From the NCBI GenBank assembly GCA_002418725.1, contig DIER01000045.1, forward strand, positions 1 through 13,325: 13,325 nt of DNA, written 5' to 3'. Of the stretch, positions 1 to 5,747 are shown one piece after another. Every line of letters begins with the position of its first letter. Position 1 is the stretch's first letter. The position numbers and the translations under genes are program-made. The notes under the pieces were generated by a model, which saw nothing but the letters and a program-made list of their open reading frames with translations, had not been told where the DNA came from and did not search any database. The DNA comes from Acholeplasmataceae bacterium UBA5769 (lineage in GTDB: Bacteria > Bacillota_I > Bacilli_A > Acholeplasmatales > Acholeplasmataceae).

Positions 1-292
1 CCTCAACCTCATTGATGATGATGGGTTTCATCACCTCTGTTTGAGGGATGAATTTCTTAACACGTTCAATCGTATATTTTTCAACTACGTTTTCTTTATC
101 TTTGAGTATGAGATTAAGCTTCTCATTCGCCTCAAAAAGAAGACGAAGAGCCTTCTCGTATGCACCGGTTAGATCATCATGTTGTTTCGAAAGGTCACCA
201 TGCTGCTTCGAAAGGACTTGCTGTTTTTCTTCCAGTCGTTGATTCTGTTCTTGGAGACGCTTAATCTCTTTTAAGGCTTCTTTAAGGTTCAT
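1..292 (-). CDS. tnpC: IS66-family transposase TnpC, N-terminal part only
   Basis: The first 97 codons of a protein that runs off the window edge; full-length IS66 transposases are several hundred residues, so the DDE catalytic core is not visible. Residues 1-65 are rich in Glu, Lys, Gln and Leu and read as a coiled coil (LKEALKEIKRLQEQNQRLEE), followed by a segment with EKYTIERVKKFIP, typical of the N-terminal leucine-zipper-like region of IS66 transposases. Residues 27-41 hold a repeated SKQH-x-DL unit. The start at 292 follows the tnpB stop by 63 bp. No Shine-Dalgarno sequence precedes it, and another in-frame ATG lies six codons upstream (310). A perfect inverted repeat fills part of the gap to tnpB. 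The assignment rests on the coiled coil plus the position after tnpA and tnpB. Nothing visible suggests that it is broken, but most of the gene is unseen. Confidence 0.75.
   Translation of the reverse strand, partial: MNLKEALKEIKRLQEQNQRLEEKQQVLSKQHGDLSKQHDDLTGAYEKALRLLFEANEKLNLILKDKENVVEKYTIERVKKFIPQTEVMKPIIINEVE
178..219 (-). repeat. Two tandem 21-bp units inside tnpC coiled coil
   Basis: The units 178-198 and 199-219 match at 16 of 21 positions and each encodes a seven-residue SKQH-x-DL-like segment. Seven residues equal one coiled-coil heptad, so copy-number change would lengthen or shorten the coil without breaking frame. Confidence 0.6.
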
Positions 293-298
293 ACGCTT

Positions 299-304
299 AT
301 TATA
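299..304 (-). promoter_or_regulatory. Possible extended -10 promoter element before tnpC
   Basis: On the minus strand TGT-TATAAT (extended -10 form) ends only six bases before the tnpC ATG at 292. If used, it would give a leaderless or nearly leaderless tnpC mRNA, which would fit the lack of a Shine-Dalgarno site. No convincing -35 is seen, and TATAAT is easily met by chance in such AT-rich DNA. Confidence 0.25.
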
Positions 305-321
305 ACACATAGATTTTGATT

Positions 322-346
322 TTACTATATACATAGTATATAGTAA
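322..346. repeat. Perfect inverted repeat between tnpB and tnpC
   Basis: Arms TTACTATATAC and GTATATAGTAA are exact reverse complements, separated by ATA. They lie in the 63-bp gap between the tnpB stop and the tnpC start. In the tnpB-tnpC transcript this would form an 11-bp AU-rich hairpin. It has no U-tract placed like that of an intrinsic terminator. It could instead be a protein-binding palindrome or a structure affecting tnpC translation; function is inference. Confidence 0.6.
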
Positions 347-355
347 TTATTTTTA

Positions 356-691
356 TCAATACCCGATTTCCTTGTTTTTCTCTTCCATAATCTTGAGTCC
401 CCTTAAGATCTGTTTCAAATCAGACACTTGATAACCACCACTTCTTGTTACTTCAGGCCATTTAAACTTTGTAAAATTAATCTTATTAATCAGTAACCAT
501 GTCCCGTAATCATCCTCATAATATATTTTTAGTGTTTTTCGATCTTTTGAACAGAAGACAAATAAGGTGTGCATCATCTCTACGGGTGTGAAGTTACAGC
601 AGAGTAAGATTTGAAATTTTTTCATGCCAGCTCTCATATCGATCTCTTTCGTATAAAAGTAAATTCTTTGAATGCCTCTATAGTCGATCAT
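356..691 (-). CDS. tnpB: IS66-family accessory protein TnpB
   Basis: A 111-residue protein with the features of IS66 TnpB (ORF2): an early IYFYTKEIDMRAG segment, matching the family's 'Y...DMR' block, then LFVFCSKDRKTLKIYYEDDYG and a KINFTKFKWP segment, matching the family's 'LFVF..R...K.L..D..G' and 'G.F.WP' blocks. Family members are normally about 110-120 residues, so it looks full length. TnpB is required for transposition in IS66 elements, but its biochemical role is not settled. The start at 691 overlaps the end of tnpA by 14 bp, with a weak AGGA seven bases upstream, so translation is probably coupled to tnpA. The stop codon is TGA, one of two clear uses of UGA as a stop in this window. 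Confidence 0.88.
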   Translation of the reverse strand: MIDYRGIQRIYFYTKEIDMRAGMKKFQILLCCNFTPVEMMHTLFVFCSKDRKTLKIYYEDDYGTWLLINKINFTKFKWPEVTRSGGYQVSDLKQILRGLKIMEEKNKEIGY

Positions 692-1049
692 AGATGAGTC
701 CTACAATCTTTAAGGCTTGTTCAAGCGATGTTGTGATCTTCATCTCTTTCGTCTCGATCACCACGACACTGTGATCGAATCTGGTAAAGTGTGTCGATTT
801 CTTCGTGATCTCGTTATCCTTTAACATATTCACCCTCACATCTTCCTCATCCATTAAAGCTCCTGGTTTTGAATCAAGATTGTCAATACGGATAAAATCT
901 CCTTGGAGATGATTATAAGCCGCGACCCAGTCTTTGATGGTGGACCGGTTGATGTTTTCTTGTCTTGCAAACTCGCTTAAGCCAAGTCCTGATTGTCTAT
1001 ATTTCTTGACCATATCGAGTCGATCTCGATCAGTATAGTGTTTTCCCAT
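678..1049 (-). CDS. tnpA: IS66-family TnpA, helix-turn-helix protein
   Basis: A 123-residue protein whose first 50 residues form a transposase-type helix-turn-helix: RDRLDMVKKYRQSGLGLSEF followed by ARQENINRSTIKDWV. This matches the DNA-binding half of IS66 ORF1 and IS3-type OrfA proteins. The rest is charged and may mediate contacts with TnpB or TnpC; this is inference. It probably recognises the element's ends, and TnpA is needed for efficient IS66 transposition. The ATG at 1049 is preceded at good distance by GAGGAGA (1056-1062). The gene overlaps tnpB by 14 bp. A hairpin with a U-tract lies about 35-60 bp upstream of its start and would stop transcripts arriving from outside. Confidence 0.85.
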   Translation of the reverse strand: MGKHYTDRDRLDMVKKYRQSGLGLSEFARQENINRSTIKDWVAAYNHLQGDFIRIDNLDSKPGALMDEEDVRVNMLKDNEITKKSTHFTRFDHSVVVIETKEMKITTSLEQALKIVGLIYDRL

Positions 1050-1082
1050 GTGGTTTCTCCTCGTTTCATGCTCTTAGAATAC

Positions 1083-1111
1083 AAAAAAACACCCTAAATC
1101 GTTAGAGTGTT
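1083..1111 (-). terminator. Intrinsic terminator upstream of tnpA
   Basis: Read on the minus strand, AACACTCTAA and TTAGGGTGTT form a 10-bp stem (one G·U) around a CGAT loop, and the 3' arm runs into a T-tract. It sits between ssrA and tnpA, 34 bp before the tnpA start. It would stop read-through from ssrA or other outside transcription into the IS genes, or act as a leader attenuator if the tnpA promoter lies upstream of it. Confidence 0.7.
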
Positions 1112-1243
1112 AATATTTGACCTATACGGTAATCGTGTAATTGATTGAATAAGAAATTCATACAGGTGAAAAAAAATATTATTTTCATATACTATATGAT
1201 TAACAAGAGTACACAGATAGGGAGAAAATACCCTTTCTGCATG
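1112..1243. other. AT-rich spacer between ssrA terminator and IS66 leader terminator
   Basis: About 130 bp with no credible gene. It contains a short palindrome, CATATACTATATG (1186-1198), and probably includes the junction between chromosome and IS66 tip. I cannot locate that junction exactly without the other end of the element. Confidence 0.4.
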
Positions 1244-1273
1244 AAAAAAGGCTTGATACGATTGTATCAAACC
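1244..1273 (-). terminator. Intrinsic terminator of ssrA
   Basis: On the minus strand GGTTTGATAC and GTATCAAGCC form a 10-bp stem (one G·U pair) with an AATC loop, followed directly by TTTTTT. It starts 14 bases after the tmRNA 3' CCA, the expected place for the ssrA terminator. Confidence 0.85.
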
Positions 1274-1286
1274 TATGCATTCAATA

Positions 1287-1626
1287 TGGTGGAGATGAGG
1301 GGATTTGAACCCCTGTGCAAGACACTTTGTGCAGCACTTTCTACATGTTTAGTTCATTTATATCTTCATATGGCTAACGAGATGAACAAATGCTAACCAT
1401 ACTATCCTATGTGATTCGTCTAACGTTCTAGGAACAGTGTTAGAGATAACTTACTAAGATTGGACCGCATCAGAACCGTAAGTAAATTCAGAGTTGGCAC
1501 GCACCTTTTCTTAGGCAGCGAATTGTAAAGATTGGTTTCCGGTTATTATAACCTCGGCTTTTTTACATGAGCAACCATGACATGCTTATACTGGACGCCA
1601 TGCCGTGACGAATCCAGAACATCCCC
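1287..1626 (-). ncRNA. ssrA: Transfer-messenger RNA (tmRNA)
   Basis: The tmRNA rescues ribosomes stalled on broken mRNA by acting first as an alanine tRNA and then as a short message, together with SmpB. The 5' end GGGGATG pairs with CATCTCC before the encoded ACCA, giving a 7-bp acceptor stem with one G·U. The T-arm is AGGGG-TTCAAAT-CCCCT. The 5' segment GGGGATGTTCTGGATTCG is the conserved tmRNA start. The stretch GTAAAAAAGCCGAGG resembles the E. coli pseudoknot 1 region (GTAAAAAGCCG) and precedes the tag reading frame. Length is about 340 nt, usual for a one-piece tmRNA. It has its own promoter and terminator and is divergent from the oxidoreductase gene. The interior pseudoknots were not folded in detail. 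Confidence 0.96.
1511..1540 (-). other. tmRNA proteolysis-tag reading frame
   Basis: By alignment with the E. coli tmRNA region after pseudoknot 1, the resume codon is most likely GGA (1538-1540), giving GNQSLQFAA and a TAA stop at 1511-1513. With the alanine carried by the tmRNA the tag would be AGNQSLQFAA. The terminal Phe-Ala-Ala fits the hydrophobic C-terminal signal read by ClpXP, Lon or FtsH proteases. The same frame is open upstream back to GCC within the AAAAAAGCC stretch, so the exact resume codon is inferred. Confidence 0.7.
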
Positions 1627-1635
1627 AGCGCATCT

Positions 1636-1664
1636 ATCTTACCTCAAGGACCCTGGATTGTAAA
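1636..1664 (-). promoter_or_regulatory. ssrA promoter
   Basis: On the minus strand TTTACA (1659-1664) and TAAGAT (1636-1641) are separated by 17 bp. The -10 lies nine bases before the mature 5' GGGG, leaving room for a short leader that RNase P would remove. Confidence 0.65.
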
Positions 1665-1694
1665 GAGGTTTTTCACAAATATATAAAATTTAAA

Positions 1695-1703
1695 TGGTAT
1701 AAT
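1695..1703 (+). promoter_or_regulatory. Extended -10 promoter of the Gfo/Idh/MocA gene
   Basis: TGG-TATAAT is a perfect -10 with the extended TG motif, 22 bases before the start codon. No good -35 is seen at 16-18 bp, consistent with extended -10 promoters. It is back to back with the ssrA promoter. Confidence 0.6.
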
Positions 1704-1725
1704 ATGGGCAAGGTAAGGTGATAAC

Positions 1726-2760
1726 ATGCAAAAAATTATAACGGCAATTGTTGGGTATGGTATGTCTGGTAGAATCTTTCATTTACCGCCACTCATCCAT
1801 CATCCAAATTATGTGATTAAGTCGGTTGTGACTCGTAATCCCGTCAATCAAAACGACTTAAAAAAAGATTATCCTGAGATTAAGATTGTGACTGATTTCC
1901 AGGAAATCATTGAAGATCCAGAGATTGACTTAGTCATTATGGCAACATCCAACGATGTGCATTATCAGTACACCAAAGATGCACTACTACATGGAAAACA
2001 TGTGGTTTGTGAGAAACCGTTTGTTGATACCTACACAAAAGCAAAAGAACTATACGATATCGCACATGAGAAGAAACTCATCTTGCGTGTTTTTCATAAC
2101 CGTCAGTATGATGGTGATTTCTTAACGATCAAGAGACTTTTACAAACAAGGGATTTCGGACAAATTGTGTCGTTTACAGGTCGCTTTGATTTATATGCAC
2201 CTAAAATTCAAGAAAATTGGCGTTTCAAACAGACGGTGATGTCAGGTATTTACTATGATTTAGCTCCGCATATTGTCCATCACGCTGTTGAGTTATTTGG
2301 TTTACCTAACTTTGTCTACAACACCCTTTTTGATGACCGCGAAGGTACTGAAGTTGATGATCATTTTGAAATGGTTTTATATTATGACACCATGACTGTC
2401 TTTTTAGGTTCTCATATGTTTGATCGTGATCCGAAACCTCGTTATGAGATTGTAGGAACGAAAGCTAATTATGTGAAATATGGTTTTGATCGTCCTGATG
2501 TTGTCAATGAACCAACCGATGAAGTTTATCAATCTTCAGGTTTAAGAAGTGAATTTATAACCGCGCCTGGACAAAAACAAGAGATTCCGTTATACTTAGG
2601 TGAACATTACCGTTTCTATGATTTGATGGCTCATCATATCGATGAGTATCCAGAAGAAGATCTCGACAAAGAGAGAGCTCTTTCTGTTATTTTAATCATG
2701 CAATTAGGGCTTGTTTCACATCAAACCAAACAGATGATTAAAGTACCGCATAAAGGTTAG
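1726..2760 (+). CDS. Gfo/Idh/MocA-family NAD(P)-dependent oxidoreductase
   Basis: A 344-residue cytoplasmic dehydrogenase predicted to oxidise or reduce a sugar, inositol or related polyol using NAD(P). The N-terminal Rossmann fold carries VGYGMSGRIFHLP (9-21), then the family EKP motif in VVCEKPF (93-99), where Lys is the usual catalytic residue. The C-terminal half has YYDLAPHIVHH (176-186) with the conserved D-x-x-x-H pair (Asp178, His182). The opening GYG-x-SGR-x-FH-x-P is characteristic of the subgroup containing the scyllo-inositol dehydrogenases IolW/YvaA and E. coli YdgJ, so that activity is the best guess, but substrate cannot be set from sequence. Length is normal for the family. 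AAGGTG (1715-1720) precedes the ATG. It is transcribed alone from an extended -10 promoter. The following operon has its own promoter, and I saw no terminator between them. Confidence 0.9.
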   Translation: MQKIITAIVGYGMSGRIFHLPPLIHHPNYVIKSVVTRNPVNQNDLKKDYPEIKIVTDFQEIIEDPEIDLVIMATSNDVHYQYTKDALLHGKHVVCEKPFVDTYTKAKELYDIAHEKKLILRVFHNRQYDGDFLTIKRLLQTRDFGQIVSFTGRFDLYAPKIQENWRFKQTVMSGIYYDLAPHIVHHAVELFGLPNFVYNTLFDDREGTEVDDHFEMVLYYDTMTVFLGSHMFDRDPKPRYEIVGTKANYVKYGFDRPDVVNEPTDEVYQSSGLRSEFITAPGQKQEIPLYLGEHYRFYDLMAHHIDEYPEEDLDKERALSVILIMQLGLVSHQTKQMIKVPHKG

Positions 2761-2801
2761 GATAACATGCAGTGATGAACGTATAACCTACATCTAGATT
2801 A

Positions 2802-2810
2802 TGCTATACT
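2802..2810 (+). promoter_or_regulatory. Extended -10 promoter of the phosphatase-ABC exporter operon
   Basis: TGC-TATACT ends 22 bases before the start codon of the HAD phosphatase. The -35 region is weak. AAAGGAG at 2821-2827 is the ribosome binding site. No terminator separates it from the preceding gene, so read-through is also possible. Confidence 0.5.
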
Positions 2811-2832
2811 AATAAAACATAAAGGAGCAACT

Positions 2833-3492
2833 ATGATAAAAGCAATTATTTTTGATATGGATGGTACCGTGCTAAACACCATTGATGACATCCATCGTGC
2901 CGTAAACCATGCACTTGAGATGAAAAATTGTCCAACCAAAACGTTAGATGAAGTCAAACGTGCAGTTGGTAATGGCGCACGCAAGTTAATTGAACGTGTA
3001 TGTCCATCCTCTTTTGGTGCAGATGAACTTGATGAAGTTTTCCATCTTTATCAAAACTATTATGACGCACACAACAATGACTTCACAGGTCCTTATGAAG
3101 GTATACTAACACTCTTAGAAACACTTAAGAAAAGAGGATATCTGTTAGCTGTTGTATCGAATAAATTTGAGCATTTGGTTCAAGGTTTGAACAACGATGT
3201 GTTCAAACATTTGTTTGATGTCGCCATTGGCGAAGTTAAAGGGATTCCGATTAAACCGGCACCCGATATGGTTTATAAAGCTCTTGATGTGTTAGGCGTT
3301 CAACACCATGAAACACTCTTTGTTGGAGATTCTGAAGTTGATATGGATACTGCAACAAACGCGAAGTTGACATCTGTTGGTGTGACGTGGGGTTTCAGGT
3401 CAGAAGAGCTTCTTAGAAAACATCAGGCAAATTATATTATTCATCAACCGTTAGAACTCCTTGAAATCATGGATGAGGTGAACTTGAAATGA
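2833..3492 (+). CDS. HAD-superfamily hydrolase, phosphoglycolate phosphatase-like
   Basis: A 219-residue soluble phosphatase of the Gph/PgmB-type HAD subfamily. All four HAD motifs are visible: FDMDGT (7-12; nucleophile Asp8 and acid Asp10), VVSNK (107-111), Lys141 in IKPAPD, and GDSEVD (165-170; metal-binding Asp166 and Asp170). The helical cap lies between motif I and about residue 85. Phosphoglycolate phosphatase or pyrophosphatase (PpaX-like) activity is typical of close relatives, but the substrate is not set by sequence. AAAGGAG lies five bases before the ATG. The TGA stop overlaps the next ATG (ATGA), coupling its translation to the first exporter gene; whether the functions are linked is unknown. 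The TGA here shows that UGA means stop in this genome. Confidence 0.9.
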   Translation: MIKAIIFDMDGTVLNTIDDIHRAVNHALEMKNCPTKTLDEVKRAVGNGARKLIERVCPSSFGADELDEVFHLYQNYYDAHNNDFTGPYEGILTLLETLKKRGYLLAVVSNKFEHLVQGLNNDVFKHLFDVAIGEVKGIPIKPAPDMVYKALDVLGVQHHETLFVGDSEVDMDTATNAKLTSVGVTWGFRSEELLRKHQANYIIHQPLELLEIMDEVNLK

Positions 3493-5744
3493 GTATGATC
3501 AAACTCGAAAGTGTATCAAAATTTTATAAATCTGCTGAAACCGTATCGGTAGGGATGAAACGGATTAACTTGGATTTTAATCTAGGTGAGTTTGTTGCTG
3601 TCACCGGTGAATCTGGTTCAGGTAAATCCACGTTATTAAACGTGATCAGTGGTCTAGATGGTTATGAAGAAGGAGAACTCTACATCAATGGTGAAGAGAC
3701 TTCACATTATACGATTGCGGATTGGGAAAGATATCGCGGTTCAAACATTGGATTTGTGTTTCAAAACTATAACATTATTGATTCATTCACTGTCTATCAA
3801 AACGTTCTTTTAGCGTTAGAAGTTCAAGGTTATCCTTCGAAGGAAAGAAAAGCTAGAGCTTTAGAATTGATTGAAAAAGTAGGGTTATTATCCCATAAGA
3901 ATCATAAAGCATCCAAATTATCAGGGGGACAAAAACAGCGTGCTGTTATCGCAAGAGCACTGGCAAAAGACTGTCCAATCATCGTTGCAGATGAACCTAC
4001 AGGAAACCTAGATAGTGCTTCTGGCGCACAAGTTCTTAAATTATTACATGACATCAGCCATGATAAACTTGTGATTGTGGTCACGCATGATTTTGAACAG
4101 GTCGAAGAATATGCAACCCGAAAGATTAAAATGCATGATGGTGAAATTGTTGAAGACAAGAAGTTAAAACAGGCAGACATTATTGAAAAAGGTGTGCTAC
4201 CAGGACATCGTGGAATGTCCATGTTCACGTTAGCGAGATTTACACTTCGATCCCTTTTTTCAGCACCTAAAAGACTGATCTTTCTGGTGTTGATGCAAGC
4301 GATTGTCATGATTGCTTTTTCACTTGTTTATACCTATCGTGTCAGTCAGCTTCGCGAAGCCGAAAACATGCAATCTTCGCGTTTTCCGAATGTCACTGAA
4401 ACACGTGTGCTCGTTGAAAGAAAAGACGGTCAACCCTTTACCAGTCAAGAAATACTTGATTTTGGCAAGATGAACACTGTTGAATACGTGTATGAAAATG
4501 GTTTAGCATTTTACAACTCTTCAAGACTTTATGTTTTTGAGGAATTCAATTTTTATGATGATGGTTTGGGGAAGACCTATTACTCTTCGGGCACTGTTTC
4601 AGGCACTGATACAGAAAAAATGCTTAAAGATTCTGAGATTGAGGGCAGAAGACCGGAGTCTAAGTTTGAGATAGTGATTGGACATCAGTGGCGTGATTAT
4701 GCCATTGGTAGCAAGATCAAATTGGGAACGAGCGATTGGATTGAAAATGCGACAGCAGATTCCTTCATCGGCGAATTTACGATTGTCGGTAAAGATAAAT
4801 TAAACCGTAATGTCGTTTATTTTTCTGAAGCTTTTTTAAACGATGCCAATGTAGATCGTTATGTCATTAACCAAAACGCACGAAACAACCTTATTCATAC
4901 CGCAAGAGGTGGATTTACCTATAAGGATGACATCTTTCAAACATGGCTACAAATGGATAACACCATTGGAAGTAGACAGATCATTTTTCCTGGGGATAAA
5001 GAAAATCCAACATCAACAGTATCTTTGACGCTTGAAGCATGGATATGGGATGATGTCACCTATGAACAAATCAATTATCAAGTCACACTCGATAACGTCC
5101 AACTCACCTATGACCCATCCGGAGGATCTTGGAATGGATGGATAGGGCCAGGCATTGTGGAAGAACTTGAAACACGTCTTTTAGCAGATTTTGAACACAT
5201 GTATAAATCACAAAACAGACCCGTAGTATCACTTTCTGTTTTGGGTAGAAATAACGGTGTTAAAACCGTGAATGCGATTGATTATAACATCTATAGAGCG
5301 ATTTATCCCGCAAATATCCCAGACCCTACAGCGGGTCCTATGGTGTTCTTTATTGGTCTATTTACAGGCATTTTAATGATTTTAATGGGGTTATTATTCT
5401 ATAGTATCGTTCATGCTGTCACCAAGAATATCATGAAGAGTAGAAAGAAAGATTTTGCAATCTTTAGATCGATTGGAACGAATAAATCAACCTTAGCTAA
5501 ATTGGTTGTCTTGGAACAAATGATGATTGCTGCAATCTCATCAGTCATTATGCTTTTGGTCCTTCAAGTTTTAGGAAATCAAGTGCCTTCGATATACAAA
5601 AATATCCAATACATGGAAATTGCAGATTATATCACATTGGTTGCAGCATTCTTACTCTTTGGAGCATGGTTAGGCGTTCGCTTTAATAAACGTGTGTTTA
5701 AACAAACAGTCATCGAATCGATTGTTACGGCGAAGGAGGAATAA
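3489..5744 (+). CDS. ABC exporter, fused ATPase-FtsX permease, subunit 1
   Basis: A 751-residue MacB/FtsX-type (type VII) ABC protein. Residues 1-225 are the ATPase: Walker A GESGSGKS (40-47), Q-loop Gln92, signature LSGGQ (144-148), Walker B IIVADE ending at 169, and switch His200. One membrane helix at about 263-283 follows a short linker. A large domain (about 285-610) should lie outside the cell. Three helices follow at about 618-640, 670-693 and 714-735, with the FtsX-like DFAIFRSIG segment between the first two. That gives four helices per chain, so two chains give the usual eight. Such exporters move peptides or lipoproteins, or transmit mechanical signals; the substrate here is unknown. 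The start at 3489 overlaps the phosphatase stop and has GAGGTG eight bases upstream. A second ATG at 3495 is too far from it. It probably pairs with the next gene product. Confidence 0.9.
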   Translation: MSMIKLESVSKFYKSAETVSVGMKRINLDFNLGEFVAVTGESGSGKSTLLNVISGLDGYEEGELYINGEETSHYTIADWERYRGSNIGFVFQNYNIIDSFTVYQNVLLALEVQGYPSKERKARALELIEKVGLLSHKNHKASKLSGGQKQRAVIARALAKDCPIIVADEPTGNLDSASGAQVLKLLHDISHDKLVIVVTHDFEQVEEYATRKIKMHDGEIVEDKKLKQADIIEKGVLPGHRGMSMFTLARFTLRSLFSAPKRLIFLVLMQAIVMIAFSLVYTYRVSQLREAENMQSSRFPNVTETRVLVERKDGQPFTSQEILDFGKMNTVEYVYENGLAFYNSSRLYVFEEFNFYDDGLGKTYYSSGTVSGTDTEKMLKDSEIEGRRPESKFEIVIGHQWRDYAIGSKIKLGTSDWIENATADSFIGEFTIVGKDKLNRNVVYFSEAFLNDANVDRYVINQNARNNLIHTARGGFTYKDDIFQTWLQMDNTIGSRQIIFPGDKENPTSTVSLTLEAWIWDDVTYEQINYQVTLDNVQLTYDPSGGSWNGWIGPGIVEELETRLLADFEHMYKSQNRPVVSLSVLGRNNGVKTVNAIDYNIYRAIYPANIPDPTAGPMVFFIGLFTGILMILMGLLFYSIVHAVTKNIMKSRKKDFAIFRSIGTNKSTLAKLVVLEQMMIAAISSVIMLLVLQVLGNQVPSIYKNIQYMEIADYITLVAAFLLFGAWLGVRFNKRVFKQTVIESIVTAKEE

Positions 5745-5747
5745 GAC

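Larger units (their letters stand above)
1..1113 (-). mobile_element. IS66-family insertion sequence, partial (tnpA end and start of tnpC)
   Basis: Three minus-strand genes in the order tnpA, tnpB, tnpC have the arrangement and protein features of IS66-family elements: a small helix-turn-helix protein, a roughly 110-residue TnpB, and a transposase starting with a coiled coil. tnpA and tnpB overlap. The element continues beyond the left edge, so only its tnpA-proximal end is present. I could not fix the terminal inverted repeat or the 8-bp target duplication typical of the family, because the other end is not visible. The right boundary given is the outer edge of a hairpin upstream of tnpA and is only approximate. 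The real tip may lie anywhere between about 1083 and 1240. Confidence 0.8.

Noticed and set aside
48..242. Ser/Arg/Cys-rich 64-codon plus-strand frame
   Set aside because: It is the complement of the tnpC coiled-coil coding region; the composition is a product of the opposite strand.
1186..1198. CATATACTATATG palindrome as an IS66 tip or operator
   Set aside because: The arms are six bases of pure A/T with a C/G end, easily met by chance here, and it does not match the usual GTAA start of IS66 ends.
1145..1396. An 83-codon plus-strand reading frame
   Set aside because: It runs antisense across the ssrA terminator and the tmRNA 3' end, has no ribosome binding site, and its peptide shows no recognisable features.
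1627..1725. Riboswitch or T-box leader upstream of the oxidoreductase gene
   Set aside because: The predicted leader is only about 15 nt long, and the rest of the gap is explained by the two divergent promoters.
3902..4309. A 135-codon minus-strand frame opposite the first exporter gene
   Set aside because: It is opposite the conserved ABC signature and Walker B region; its length is explained by the coding constraint on the other strand.
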